From the NCBI RefSeq assembly GCF_023715465.1, contig NZ_JAMBOE010000003.1:1-64000 (forward strand): a DNA stretch of 64,000 nt, written 5' to 3'. Origin of the DNA: Paenibacillus macerans. Its GTDB lineage: Bacteria; Bacillota; Bacilli; Paenibacillales; Paenibacillaceae. Under the pieces are notes generated by a model that worked only from the letters and a program-made list of their open reading frames with translations, was not told the origin of the DNA and searched no databases. Position 1 is the first letter of the stretch, and every line of letters begins with the position of its first letter. This document shows positions 52,461 to 60,803 of this stretch, piece by piece. The translations under genes were made by a program, and so were the position numbers.

Positions 52461-53147
52461 TTACAGCTCGGCAATCGTGCCTTCCAGATTAAGAAGCGTC
52501 CACTTTACGGCAAGATCCGGGTCCTGCTGCTGTATCGCCTCGTACAACTGCTCGTGATAATAAGAATGCGGATCATGCGAACCGTATTCCTTGTTTAATT
52601 TGCGCAAAGCGTCGGACAGCACTTCGGAAAAGGTGCGGAACAAATCGATAATCACGCCGTTTTTGCTGGCGATCGCCACGGCCATGTGAAACTCGATATC
52701 GGATTTGGCGTAGAGCTCCCGGTCGTTTTGCTGCAGGGCCAAGCCGCGCTCGTCCAAATGTTTGCGCATATTTTGCAGATCCTCTTCATCGCGGCGGAGA
52801 GCGGCCAATCGGGAAATCTCCAACTCCAGCATCTTTCTTGCCTCGTACACCTCCATGAGCTCAGCGCGATGCAAGCGCTGCACAAGGGGTTCCTGGATAA
52901 CCGGGCTGGCTTTGAGATAGGTCCCGAACCCTTGTTTTTTCTCCAGCAGTCCGGCGTGCACCAAAACGCGGATCGCTTCCCGGATGGTGGACCGCCCTAC
53001 TCCGAACATCTCCATCAGCTCCGGCTCCGTCGGAATTTTATCTCCGGGCCGAATATCCCCCCTCGAAATTTTATGCTGCAATTGATTGACGACATCATCC
53101 ACAAGCTTGTGATGGCTTATCGTCTTAAACGACAATTTATCATTCAT
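52461..53147 (-). CDS. FadR-subfamily GntR transcriptional regulator
   Basis: The protein is 228 residues. A winged helix (GDKIPTEPELMEMFGVGRST, IREAIRVLVHAGLL) is followed by the all-helical FCD effector domain with putative metal ligands D and H in IEFHMAVAIAS and HEQLYEAI. GGAGATGATCAG precedes the ATG. It may control the Fsr transporter and ABC ATPase next to it. The effector, probably an organic acid, is unknown. Confidence 0.88.
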   Translation of the reverse strand: MNDKLSFKTISHHKLVDDVVNQLQHKISRGDIRPGDKIPTEPELMEMFGVGRSTIREAIRVLVHAGLLEKKQGFGTYLKASPVIQEPLVQRLHRAELMEVYEARKMLELEISRLAALRRDEEDLQNMRKHLDERGLALQQNDRELYAKSDIEFHMAVAIASKNGVIIDLFRTFSEVLSDALRKLNKEYGSHDPHSYYHEQLYEAIQQQDPDLAVKWTLLNLEGTIAEL

Positions 53148-53212
53148 CTGATCATCTCCTGTTTATGAAGTTTATCACACGGCTAAACATCACACAACAA
53201 AAAATTCCATCC

Positions 53213-54238
53213 TTATTGACGAAGCAATCCTTTGGCCGCTTCCGCCCGGAATTGTCCCGGCGTTTGTCCCGTCCATTTTTTAAAGGCGCCGTGAAACGCG
53301 CTTGGTTCCGAATAGTGAAGCAGGTAGGCGATCTCGCTGATCGAGTATTCGTTTTGGTGCAAATGGGCCTTCGCCAGCTCCATCCGTCCGCCGGCGGACA
53401 AATCGTTGTATGAGGTTCCTTCCTCGCTTAGTTTGACCTGTAAGGATCTCGGGCTCATCCGGAACGCTTCCGCCGTCTGCTGCAAGGTCGGAAAATACGC
53501 TGGCAAACACGACAGCATCCACTGGTAAACCCGATCGGATAACCGCTTCCCCCGGATCAATTTATTTTTCAACTCCTCCGCAATCGGTTCAAAGGCTTTG
53601 AGTAGTCTCGGGTCCGCGTACAGAATCGGGTACTGCAACACTTCCCTGCTCATTCGCAAATAGGCCTCTTTCCCGCCAAACCGCGGTTTGATGCCGAACA
53701 ACGAAACATATGCGCTGAGATCGCCCGGAGCGGCATAGGTGAATTGAAGCTCGCGAACCGGGATAGGCCGGTGGCTCATGCGGACCATCAGATGGTACAC
53801 CGAACTCACCATATCATCCTGGCATTGCCGCGACATGGGCACCGCATTGGACTTGGAAAAACGGAGCAGCACCTCTTCCCCCAATTCCTCCCAATCGAGG
53901 ATGTACCCGCTGCAAAGAATGACGTTATACCTTTGGTAGGCCTGCAGGGCGCGGGCGATGGTTTCGCAATGCGTCATCACGTAACCCAGCATGCCCATAT
54001 CCGCCATCTCCGTGAGTTCCCCCTGATGCAAGCCGAAATTTTCATCCTTGGTGAACTCCGCAGCCTTGCTCATCAAACGCTCTAGCTCCAGCTCGTCAAT
54101 GCGGGCTTCCACATCGTTTATTATATCGGAATCAATAGAAGCTTCCCGGCAAAATTGCCTAAAATCAGCTCCATGGCGAGCCATCGTTTTCATGATCGGG
54201 TACAAAATTGAAACCGCAAATCCTTGGGTTTTCATCAT
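53213..54238 (-). CDS. AraC-family regulator, OruR/arabinose-binding type
   Basis: The protein is 341 residues. Residues about 20-205 match the Arabinose_bd (PF12625-like) domain of OruR/MmsR regulators. The C-terminal 100 residues are the AraC DNA-binding domain (PTLQQTAEAFRMSPRSLQVK, YSISEIAYLLHYSEPSAFHG, FKKWTGQTPGQFR). GGAGGGAC precedes the start. It is divergent from the flavodoxin-fold gene at 54386, which is the likely target. Confidence 0.87.
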   Translation of the reverse strand: MMKTQGFAVSILYPIMKTMARHGADFRQFCREASIDSDIINDVEARIDELELERLMSKAAEFTKDENFGLHQGELTEMADMGMLGYVMTHCETIARALQAYQRYNVILCSGYILDWEELGEEVLLRFSKSNAVPMSRQCQDDMVSSVYHLMVRMSHRPIPVRELQFTYAAPGDLSAYVSLFGIKPRFGGKEAYLRMSREVLQYPILYADPRLLKAFEPIAEELKNKLIRGKRLSDRVYQWMLSCLPAYFPTLQQTAEAFRMSPRSLQVKLSEEGTSYNDLSAGGRMELAKAHLHQNEYSISEIAYLLHYSEPSAFHGAFKKWTGQTPGQFRAEAAKGLLRQ

Positions 54239-54385
54239 CCGCCTGTCCCTCCTTTGCGTAAATTCTCAACTATTGTTCGTTTTTCATCATTTAAGGGATC
54301 GCCAGCTTGCTTTAAGCTCAATTATAAATGGTTATTCAAAATCATATCACACTTATCACGTTCAATCGCTAAGGAGGAGTTAACT

Positions 54386-54961
54386 TTGAATATTCTCGTC
54401 ATCACAGGGCACCCCGACCCGGAAAGCTTTTGCTCCGCTTTGTCCCGGGCCTATATCGAAGCCGCCGCAAAGACAACGGCAAACGTCCGGGAGCTTGATT
54501 TAAGCCGAATTTCATTTGATCCCAACTTAAAATACGGGTACCGAAAAAGAACCGAGCTGGAAGCGGATCTAATCGAGGCGCAGGAATTGATCCGCTCGGC
54601 GGACCATTTGGTTTTCGTTTACCCGACCTGGTGGGGGACGGTGCCGGCCGTTTTGAAAGGTTTTTTCGACCGTGTGTTTCTGCCCGGCTTCGCCTATAAA
54701 TACCGCGACAATTCCCCGCTTTGGGATAAGCTCCTAAAGGGGAAAACCGCGCATCTGATCGTCACCATGGACACCCCGCTCTGGTACAACCGCTGGGTTA
54801 ACTGGCGGGCGGGCCATCTCGTGATGAAGCGTAATATTTTGGGGTTTTGCGGCATTAAAACGGTGCGCATCACGGAGTTCAGCCCGGTTTCTTCCTCGAC
54901 GGAAGCCATGCGTGCCAAGTGGCTAAAGAAAGTAAGTGAGCTTGGAGCGTCGCTTGCTTGA
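54386..54961 (+). CDS. NAD(P)H quinone oxidoreductase, flavodoxin fold
   Basis: The protein is 191 residues from the TTG at 54386, which follows AAGGAGGAG by six bases; no ATG exists at a suitable place. NILVITGHPDPESF binds the FMN/FAD phosphate, and VYPTWWGTVPAVLKGFFDRV is the NQO1/MdaB signature. The enzyme reduces quinones with two electrons and protects the cell from redox-cycling compounds. It is divergent from the AraC gene. Confidence 0.9.
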   Translation: MNILVITGHPDPESFCSALSRAYIEAAAKTTANVRELDLSRISFDPNLKYGYRKRTELEADLIEAQELIRSADHLVFVYPTWWGTVPAVLKGFFDRVFLPGFAYKYRDNSPLWDKLLKGKTAHLIVTMDTPLWYNRWVNWRAGHLVMKRNILGFCGIKTVRITEFSPVSSSTEAMRAKWLKKVSELGASLA

Positions 54962-54990
54962 GTTTTTTAAAAGGGCCGTTGATCCAAACT

Positions 54991-55019
54991 TAGCCTCACG
55001 GAACAGAAATGAGTATAAT
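54991..55019 (+). promoter_or_regulatory. Probable scrR promoter
   Basis: A perfect TATAAT at 55014-55019 with a weak -35 TAGCCT at 54991-54996 (17-bp spacer). It lies 52 bp upstream of the scrR start. Confidence 0.5.
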
Positions 55020-55070
55020 GGTGAGGAAGCCTATTATATTACATGGTGAACTGTTCGCAGAGGAGTTATT

Positions 55071-56072
55071 ATGATAAACACGATTTCTGATATTGCCCGC
55101 ATGGCGGGCGTGGCCAAAAGCACGGTTTCCCGTTATTTAAACGGCGGACCGGTCAGCGAGAAGACGCGGCAGAAAATTGAGCATATCATTAAAGAGCAAA
55201 ATTATGTCCCCAACACCTTTGCCCAAAGCCTGAAAGCAAAGAAAACCAATTTTATCGGCACCGTGGTTCCCCGCCTCGATTCCTTCGCCACCTCGCAAAC
55301 CTTGATCGGGATCGATGAAGAGCTCCGGAGCCATCATTATCAAATGCTGATTTCGAATACGAGTCAGAATATGGAACGGGAAATTGAAGCGATCTATGAT
55401 TTTGCCCGGCAAAAAATTTCGGGCATTATCCTGTTGGCCGCCCAAATCACGGAAGCCCACTTAACGGCGATCAAGAAGATCGACATCCCCGTGATCCTGG
55501 TGGGACAGAAAAATGAGCAAATTCACAGCTTGATTCACGATGATAGGCAAGCTGGCCGGCTGATGGGGCGGCATGTCTTAAGCAAGGGACACCGGAAGAT
55601 TGTCTATTTGGGGGTTACCGAAAAAGATGAGGCTGTCGGCATACGCAGAAAAGAAGGCTTCAGGGAAGCCTTGGCCGCCTGTCCGGGCTGTGAGGCAAGC
55701 TACCTGGAGACGAGCTTTAAAATGTCCGACGCCGTGGTCACGGCCTCCCAGCTGCTTGAAGACGCGCGGCCTTCCATCATCGTGTGCGCCACCGACAATA
55801 TCGCGCTTGGCGTAATTAAAGCAGCCCATTTAAAAGGGATTCGGATCCCCGAAGAATTGTCGGTTACCGGCTTTGGCGGATACGATATTACGGAAATCAT
55901 CCACCCTGCCCTGACGACGGTGAAATATCATTATTATGAGGCGGGAAAAAAAGCGGCCAACAACATCATCCAACTGGTGAATGAGAAAGCGGTTGACAAT
56001 CTGACCTTGATGGACGTTGAACTAATCCAACGGGAAAGCGTTGACAACTTATCATCCCATCCGTTATTATAG
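55071..56072 (+). CDS. scrR: LacI-family repressor of sucrose genes
   Basis: The protein is 333 residues. The N-terminal HTH and hinge are MINTISDIARMAGVAKSTVS and RYLNG, followed by the LacI core (GIILLAAQ, DDRQAGRLMGRHVL, VCATDNIALGVI, TGFGGYDITEI). AGAGGAG lies before the ATG. It sits directly ahead of the sucrose hydrolase and transporter genes, with three matching palindromic operators between. It probably releases DNA when a sucrose-derived phosphate ester binds. Confidence 0.88.
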   Translation: MINTISDIARMAGVAKSTVSRYLNGGPVSEKTRQKIEHIIKEQNYVPNTFAQSLKAKKTNFIGTVVPRLDSFATSQTLIGIDEELRSHHYQMLISNTSQNMEREIEAIYDFARQKISGIILLAAQITEAHLTAIKKIDIPVILVGQKNEQIHSLIHDDRQAGRLMGRHVLSKGHRKIVYLGVTEKDEAVGIRRKEGFREALAACPGCEASYLETSFKMSDAVVTASQLLEDARPSIIVCATDNIALGVIKAAHLKGIRIPEELSVTGFGGYDITEIIHPALTTVKYHYYEAGKKAANNIIQLVNEKAVDNLTLMDVELIQRESVDNLSSHPLL

Positions 56073-56079
56073 TTTCACA

Positions 56080-56091
56080 GGAACCGGTTCC
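56080..56091. promoter_or_regulatory. LacI-type operator 1
   Basis: Perfect palindrome GGAACCGGTTCC, eight bases after the scrR stop. Confidence 0.8.
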
Positions 56092-56123
56092 ACCTTAATA
56101 AAGGTGGGCCGGATAAATTTTGG

Positions 56124-56151
56124 TTTTAACTGGAACCGGTTCCGGTATATT
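56124..56151 (+). promoter_or_regulatory. Probable scrB-scrA promoter
   Basis: A -10 TATATT at 56146-56151 and a -35-like TTTTAA at 56124-56129 with a 16-bp spacer. Operator 2 fills the spacer. Confidence 0.55.
56132..56143. promoter_or_regulatory. LacI-type operator 2
   Basis: Perfect palindrome GGAACCGGTTCC, between the predicted -35 and -10 boxes, so binding would exclude RNA polymerase. Confidence 0.85.
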
Positions 56152-56164
56152 TTTTCATTGGAGT

Positions 56165-56176
56165 GGAACCGGTTCT
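56165..56176. promoter_or_regulatory. LacI-type operator 3
   Basis: GGAACCGGTTCT, 11 of 12 bases like operators 1 and 2; it lies 33 bp after operator 2 and just downstream of the promoter. Confidence 0.75.
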
Positions 56177-56212
56177 GGTGTGATCGATCACAACTCAGAA
56201 TGGAGTACAGCA

Positions 56213-57691
56213 ATGAAAATGACGAAAGAAGAAAAATACCGGCTGATTACACAGGCGAAACCCGGTGAATTGGCGGAACTCCAGGATAAAGTCAACCGCA
56301 GCGTCTGGCGGCAAAATTACCATATTCAACCCCCAACAGGGTTGCTCAACGATCCGAACGGCTTTTCCTACTATCAAGGCGAATATCACCTGTTCTATCA
56401 ATGGTTCCCTTTAGGGGCCGAGCATGGCATGAAATATTGGTACCATACCAAGTCCGCCGATCTGGCCACCTGGGAGAGCGCAGGAATCGGCCTTGCGCCC
56501 GGAGGCCCTTACGATTCGCACGGCGCCTATTCGGGCAGCGCCATTGAAAAGGACGGCCGGTTGTATTTGTTGTATACGGGAAATACGCGGGATGAAGCGT
56601 GGAACAGGCATCCTTACCAATGTTTGGCCTGGATGAATGAAAGCGGTTTAATATCCAAGCTCGGGCAGCCGGTGATCTCCTCGGTTCCTCCCGGGTATAC
56701 GGATCATTTCAGGGATCCGAAGGTTTGGAAATCGGGAGACGATTACTACTGCGTGTTCGGTGCCCAACGAACGAACCGTACAGGCAGCGCCGTCTTGTAC
56801 CGGTCCAAGGATCTTCTCCAATGGGAGTTTTCAGGAGAGCTCAAAACCCGGCTGCCTCGTTTCGGATACATGTGGGAATGCCCCGACTATTTTGAATTGG
56901 ATGATTCGGGAGTTTTGCTGTTTTGCCCCCAAGGTCTGGAAGCCGATGAGGACAGATTCAACAACATCTACCAGACGGGTTATGTGATCGGAAAACCGCT
57001 TAATCCGTTAACCCTGGAATTCGCTCATGGCCCGTTTGAGGAATTGGATCGGGGGCTTGATTTTTACGCGGCACAAACGATGCTAGCCCCGGATGGGCGG
57101 CGCCTCCTGGTGGGCTGGATGGGGCTGCCGGACGTGGATTACCCGACGGACACAAACGGTTGGTCGGGCTGCTTGACGCTTCCCCGGCAATTAACGCTGC
57201 GGGACGGAAAGCTGATCCAGCAGCCGATGCCGGAGCTCGCCAAGCTTAGAAAAGCGATGCGCAGCGCCGAAATTACCTTAAACAATGAGACAAAACGCCT
57301 AAACGGTTTCGAGGGCGTCTCCTACGAACTGATCTGTGAAATTGCAAATGGGGACGCCGCAGCGGTTGGACTTGAGTTTCGCGCCGGCGGCGGGGAGAAA
57401 ACGGTGCTAAAATACGACAGAGCCGCGAACAAACTCATCCTCGACCGCTCCTTATCGGGTCAGGCCCTGGGAGAGATCAACGGAAATATCCGCCGCTGCC
57501 GCCTGGCCGCAGGCAAGCTCAAATTCCATCTCTTCGTGGACGTGTCCTCGGTTGAAATTTTTGTCAATGATGGTGAGGAAGTGTTTACCGGCCGAATCTT
57601 CCCGGATCCCGGGAGTACGGAAATACGCTTGTTTTCTTACGGCGGGAGCGCGGAGTTCCGTGTCCTCAAATGGGATATAACATCAATGTAG
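56213..57691 (+). CDS. scrB: Sucrose-6-phosphate hydrolase (GH32)
   Basis: The protein is about 492 residues from the ATG at 56213 (TGGAGT six bases upstream). GH32 motifs are HIQPPTGLLNDPNG (nucleophile D), FRDPKVW and the acid/base glutamate in WECPDYFEL. The C-terminal beta-sandwich (about 370-490) ends SVEIFVNDGEEVFTGRIFPD. It splits sucrose-6-phosphate, made by the PTS encoded next to it, into glucose-6-phosphate and fructose. The longer frame starting at 56120 runs through the operator region. Confidence 0.92.
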   Translation: MKMTKEEKYRLITQAKPGELAELQDKVNRSVWRQNYHIQPPTGLLNDPNGFSYYQGEYHLFYQWFPLGAEHGMKYWYHTKSADLATWESAGIGLAPGGPYDSHGAYSGSAIEKDGRLYLLYTGNTRDEAWNRHPYQCLAWMNESGLISKLGQPVISSVPPGYTDHFRDPKVWKSGDDYYCVFGAQRTNRTGSAVLYRSKDLLQWEFSGELKTRLPRFGYMWECPDYFELDDSGVLLFCPQGLEADEDRFNNIYQTGYVIGKPLNPLTLEFAHGPFEELDRGLDFYAAQTMLAPDGRRLLVGWMGLPDVDYPTDTNGWSGCLTLPRQLTLRDGKLIQQPMPELAKLRKAMRSAEITLNNETKRLNGFEGVSYELICEIANGDAAAVGLEFRAGGGEKTVLKYDRAANKLILDRSLSGQALGEINGNIRRCRLAAGKLKFHLFVDVSSVEIFVNDGEEVFTGRIFPDPGSTEIRLFSYGGSAEFRVLKWDITSM

Positions 57692-57708
57692 AAAAGGGGA
57701 CGAAAGCA

Positions 57709-59637
57709 ATGTCGGAAAATCAGCAAATTGCTAAAGAAGTGATCCAGGCTGTCGGAGGCAAGGAAAATATCGCCTCTTTCGCCCATTGCGCCACACGTTT
57801 GCGGATCATGGTGCTGGATAAGGATAAGATCAATCAACAGCAAGTCGAAAATATCGATAAAGTCAAAGGCGCATTTTTCAACTCGGGGCAATATCAAATT
57901 ATTTTTGGAACAGGAACGGTCAATCGAATATTTGAGGAAGTCGAAAAGCTTGGCATTGAGAGCACCTCGAAAGAGAATCTGAAAAGCCAAGGAAAAAAAG
58001 AGGGCAATGTATTCCAGCGCGCAATCCGCACGTTCGGCGACGTATTTGTGCCGGTTATTCCCGTGCTGGTGGCAACCGGGCTGTTCATGGGCCTGCGCGG
58101 TTTGCTGACCCAGCAGGTGATTCTTGCCTGGTTTGGGGCGACTCCCGAGGGATTATCACCTAACTTCCTGTTATTTACCCAAGTTTTGACGGACACGGCC
58201 TTTGCCTTCCTCCCGGCCTTGGTGGCCTGGTCGGCGTTCAAAGTTTTTGGCGGAAGCCCGGTGCTCGGGATTGTGCTCGGCCTCATGCTGGTCAATCCGG
58301 CACTCCCCAACGCCTACAGCGTGGCGGACGGTTCCGCTCACCCGCTGATCATGTTTGGCTTTATTCCGATTGTAGGTTATCAGGGATCCGTATTGCCGGC
58401 GTTTTTTGTGGGCTTGATTGGCGCTAAACTGGAGAAGTTTTTGCGCAAACGCATTCCGGAAGCGTTGGATTTGATTTTAACCCCGTTTGTTACTTTATTG
58501 ATCATGATTTCGCTGGGGTTGTTCGTGATCGGTCCGGTCTTCCATTCCCTGGAGGAGTGGGTGCTTCATGGAACGGTAACCGTGCTCGACCTGCCGTATG
58601 GCATCGCCGGTCTCGTTATAGGCTTTCTGCACCAAATTATTGTGGTTTCGGGCGTTCATCATATTTTCAACTTCCTGGAAATCCAGCTTCTCGAACAGAG
58701 CGGCAGAAATCCTTTTAACGCCATTATCACCACCGCCATGGCCGCCCAAGGAGCAGCCTGCCTGGCCGTAGGCTTGAAGACGAAAAACATGAAGCTCAAA
58801 GTGCTTGCCCTGCCGTCCTCGCTGTCGGCTTTCCTGGGCATTACCGAGCCTGCCATTTTTGGCGTCAATTTAAGATACATGAAGCCGTTTATTATGGGGT
58901 TGATCGGCGGTGCGGTCGGCGGTTTCCTGGCCTCATTCTTCCATTTGGCCGGAACGGGCATGTCGATTACGGTCATCCCGGGCACGCTTCTCTACCTGAA
59001 CAGTCAGCTTCCGTTGTATATTTTGTCTAACGTAGCGGCGATGGCCGTCGCCTTTGTATTAACGTGGATCTTTGGTTACAAAAACGAAGCGGTTAAAGAA
59101 GAAAGCGAACCCGCAGCGTCTGAGGCCGCGGCAGAAGCGCCGGCCGCCAAGCCGGCCCTTGCTCTTGAGAAGCTGGAGATCCCCTCCCCCATCACGGGCA
59201 AGGCCGTATCCATCACGCAGGTCCCGGATCCGGCATTTGCGGAAAAACATATGGGGGAAGGTATCGCCATTGAACCGACGGAGGGCAAAGCCTTCGCTCC
59301 TTTTGACGGAACCGTTGCCCATGTGATGGATAAAAGCAAGCATGCGGTTATTCTTGAACATGAGAGCGGCGTACAACTGTTGATCCATATCGGCATCAAT
59401 ACGGTAGGATTAAAAGGAACCGGGTTTACGGCCCATGTGAACACAGGGGACAAAGTGAGCAAAGGGCAGCTTCTCATCGAGTTTGACCTGAATGTGATCC
59501 GGCAGGCGGAACTGCCGGTGGTTACCCCCGTGCTCATCCCTTCCGGGTTGGATTCCGTGGAACAAGTCCTCCCTTCCGGGGAAGGCAACGTAACGGCGGT
59601 TCAGGATAACGTGATTACGGTAAATTTGAAAAAATAA
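57709..59637 (+). CDS. scrA: Sucrose-type PTS permease EIIBCA
   Basis: The protein is about 642 residues. EIIB is at 1-90 with the phosphocysteine in FAHCATRLRIMV. EIIC spans about 105-455 with eight to ten membrane segments (GLTQ-type GLRGLLTQ, GVHHIFNFLEIQLLEQ, GITEPAIFGVNLRYM). A Glu/Ala/Pro-rich linker joins EIIA (about 495-640), with the phospho-histidine in LLIHIGINTVGLKG. AAGGGG precedes the ATG at 57709. A sucrose rather than beta-glucoside substrate is inferred from scrB beside it. Confidence 0.92.
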   Translation: MSENQQIAKEVIQAVGGKENIASFAHCATRLRIMVLDKDKINQQQVENIDKVKGAFFNSGQYQIIFGTGTVNRIFEEVEKLGIESTSKENLKSQGKKEGNVFQRAIRTFGDVFVPVIPVLVATGLFMGLRGLLTQQVILAWFGATPEGLSPNFLLFTQVLTDTAFAFLPALVAWSAFKVFGGSPVLGIVLGLMLVNPALPNAYSVADGSAHPLIMFGFIPIVGYQGSVLPAFFVGLIGAKLEKFLRKRIPEALDLILTPFVTLLIMISLGLFVIGPVFHSLEEWVLHGTVTVLDLPYGIAGLVIGFLHQIIVVSGVHHIFNFLEIQLLEQSGRNPFNAIITTAMAAQGAACLAVGLKTKNMKLKVLALPSSLSAFLGITEPAIFGVNLRYMKPFIMGLIGGAVGGFLASFFHLAGTGMSITVIPGTLLYLNSQLPLYILSNVAAMAVAFVLTWIFGYKNEAVKEESEPAASEAAAEAPAAKPALALEKLEIPSPITGKAVSITQVPDPAFAEKHMGEGIAIEPTEGKAFAPFDGTVAHVMDKSKHAVILEHESGVQLLIHIGINTVGLKGTGFTAHVNTGDKVSKGQLLIEFDLNVIRQAELPVVTPVLIPSGLDSVEQVLPSGEGNVTAVQDNVITVNLKK

Positions 59638-59665
59638 TCGAACAAGACGGGAAAGCTAAATTCCA

Positions 59666-59710
59666 GCCCTTCCGCTTCCGATAGGAAGCCGGAAGGGCCT
59701 TATTCGTTTT
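59666..59710 (+). terminator. Terminator after scrA
   Basis: Nine-base outer arms GCCCTTCCG (59666-59674) and CGGAAGGGC (59690-59698) with an inner TTCC/GGAA stem, followed by a T-rich stretch. It separates scrA from the convergent GH88/105 gene. Confidence 0.8.
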
Positions 59711-59731
59711 CTGGCGGTAAGCGGTTACATC

Positions 59732-60766
59732 TCACTTATCGCCCTTGTTATTTTCAAGTACCGCCGCAAGCAGTGCCAATGCCAGCCCTTGACCCCAGCC
59801 TTGGGCCCATTTCTTGTCCACGCCGAGGTAACCTTCAATGTCCTTCATGACCGCGGTGCCGCCCGAAACGTTCAGTACCCGCCCATTGCCGGCAATACCC
59901 GCCAGTATACCGTCCAGCGCCCGCTGCACATATTTGGCATGCAGCGGATTGCCTTGCATCACCATCGCCGCCGCGATGCCCGCTGTCGCCGATACCTCGC
60001 CGTACGATGCCGGATAGTCAAGCACGGTGCCCCAGAGACCGTCCTCCCGCTGCAGTGTTTTGATCGCCGCAAGCTGGTCGCGCAAAGAACTTCCGATATG
60101 CATAAAAGGAGGATACAAATAAGCTGCCGGCAGCACCTTTCCCACCCGGGACATCGTATAAGCGGCCCAAGCGTTGGCGCGCCCCCAGAAAATGCCGGAC
60201 ATATGATCCTGGCTGATGTGGTTGTAGCCGTGGTACCACAGGCCGGAGTCCGCGTCCTGCAAATAATTAATATGCCAATAAAATTGGTGCAGCGCATCAT
60301 CGATCAGGGGCTTCTCTTCCAGCTTCACGCCGACACGCAGCATAAAATAGGCTGCCATAAACAAGGTGTCCGCCCAACACTGTTCAGGGAAATCGTTATT
60401 CGCCGACACCGTATGCTGAAGCACCCGGTCCCCAAAGCGCAGCGCCTTGTTCTGCAGGTAGTCGACTTTGCTTAAAATAAGGTCGAGATATTTCCGGTCC
60501 TCCGTTTGTTCATACAAAGTGAGCAGCATATGCCCCATCGCGCATGTATTTACCGTCCAACCCGGAAGCCCAGCCTCGATATACTCATCGCACCACTCGG
60601 CCATCCGCTCAAGATAGGCCTGCTCCCCGGTGGCTTCAAACGCCCGGCTGATCCCGTAATAGGCGACGCCGCACGGCCAATCCCAGGTCAAATCCATCCC
60701 AAGGGTGTAGTCCACTACGCGCCCGATGATTTGCTTCAGCTCGGACGGGTCCGCATTCAATTTCAT
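59732..60766 (-). CDS. GH88/GH105 unsaturated glycuronyl hydrolase, YteR/YesR-like
   Basis: The protein is 344 residues. The alpha/alpha-barrel pattern of GH88/105 is clear: WDWPCGVAYYGI, the catalytic aspartate region FPEQCWADTLFMAAYFM, LWYHGYNH and GIFWGRANAWAAY. The ATG at 60766 has GGGAG nine bases upstream; the ATG at 60775 abuts that site. It removes unsaturated uronic acid residues from oligosaccharides made by lyases, as in rhamnogalacturonan use. It follows the LplABC-like importer and should act on the imported material. Confidence 0.9.
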   Translation of the reverse strand: MKLNADPSELKQIIGRVVDYTLGMDLTWDWPCGVAYYGISRAFEATGEQAYLERMAEWCDEYIEAGLPGWTVNTCAMGHMLLTLYEQTEDRKYLDLILSKVDYLQNKALRFGDRVLQHTVSANNDFPEQCWADTLFMAAYFMLRVGVKLEEKPLIDDALHQFYWHINYLQDADSGLWYHGYNHISQDHMSGIFWGRANAWAAYTMSRVGKVLPAAYLYPPFMHIGSSLRDQLAAIKTLQREDGLWGTVLDYPASYGEVSATAGIAAAMVMQGNPLHAKYVQRALDGILAGIAGNGRVLNVSGGTAVMKDIEGYLGVDKKWAQGWGQGLALALLAAVLENNKGDK

Positions 60767-60803
60767 CGTGTCCATCTCCCGCTAAATTTTTTAAGAACAG
60801 CCC

